NCBI GenBank assembly: GCA_963805795.1
Contig: CAWDVG010000001.1
Coordinates: forward strand, 1,240,001-1,304,000
Origin: CAWARU01 sp963805795
GTDB lineage: Bacteria > Pseudomonadota > Gammaproteobacteria > UBA6186 > Azoamicaceae
Length of the DNA: 64,000 bases
Direction of reading: 5' to 3'
Shown in pieces: positions 63,994 to 64,000 of this stretch; position 1 is the first letter of the stretch; the number at the start of each line of letters is the position of its first letter. The notes beneath the pieces are model-generated. The model saw only the letters and a list, made by a program, of their open reading frames with translations. It ran no database searches and had not been told where the DNA came from. Both the position numbers and the translations under genes were made by a program.

Positions 63994-64000
63994 CGTTACT

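Overview
This window looks like a chromosomal segment of an AT-rich gammaproteobacterium of the Legionellales/Coxiella type, probably host-associated. The core genes have typical gammaproteobacterial order: rpmF-plsX-fabH-fabD-fabG-acpP-fabF; uvrY-uvrC-pgsA followed by tRNA-Gly and tRNA-Cys; tRNA-Ser(UGA) beside a BI-1/YccA gene; lolA-serS next to ftsK; and trxB-infA. Between these blocks lie large lineage-specific genes encoding ankyrin, Sel1, leucine-rich-like and low-complexity proteins of the kind common in intracellular bacteria. The placement rests on gene content and order only; no database was searched.

Layout. 1-4500 (minus) is the type II fatty acid synthesis operon with plsX and rpmF. 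4.7-9.3 kb holds a patatin-like lipoprotein, a ferredoxin-NADP reductase, an ankyrin protein and an unknown protein. 9.4-17.7 kb (minus) is a three-gene operon around a 2332-residue protein made of six repeats of about 270-295 residues. 18.1-20.5 kb holds a PP-loop ATPase, two tiny genes and nfuA. 21.1-24.5 kb is a TrpR-like regulator followed by an ABC importer of the TrpXYZ type, with a palindrome over its promoter. 24.5-31.6 kb encodes two small secreted proteins and two large unknown proteins. 31.6-32.9 kb is a REP-associated tyrosine transposase (RAYT) whose ends match palindromes found elsewhere in the window. 33-44.2 kb is an accessory island lying between tRNA-Leu(UAA) and tRNA-Cys/tRNA-Gly, three tRNAs that are adjacent in Escherichia coli. 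The island holds a truncated RAYT copy, a DUF1937-MazG fusion, a huge Sel1 gene broken by one TGA, a decayed reverse transcriptase and an unknown gene with a 9-G tract. 44.3-47.8 kb is tRNA-Gly, pgsA, a frameshifted uvrC and uvrY. 48-52.9 kb holds tRNA-Ser, a BI-1 protein flanked by two long palindromes, an exported zeta-toxin-like kinase, a broken Fic-like remnant and a coiled-coil protein. 53-60.8 kb is serS, lolA, ftsK, an odd receiver-domain protein, trxB and infA. 60.8-64 kb is an ankyrin/alanine-rich locus apparently split by an IS630-type element with 191-bp, nearly perfect, GC-rich terminal inverted repeats.

The main themes are housekeeping operons interrupted or flanked by mobile palindromic elements, a set of very large repeat proteins likely to act on a host (inference), and recent gene decay: uvrC, the Sel1 gene, the RT gene, the Fic-like gene, the second RAYT copy and the IS-split locus all carry visible lesions. 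Two long genes also contain 9-base G tracts, which could act as slippage switches.
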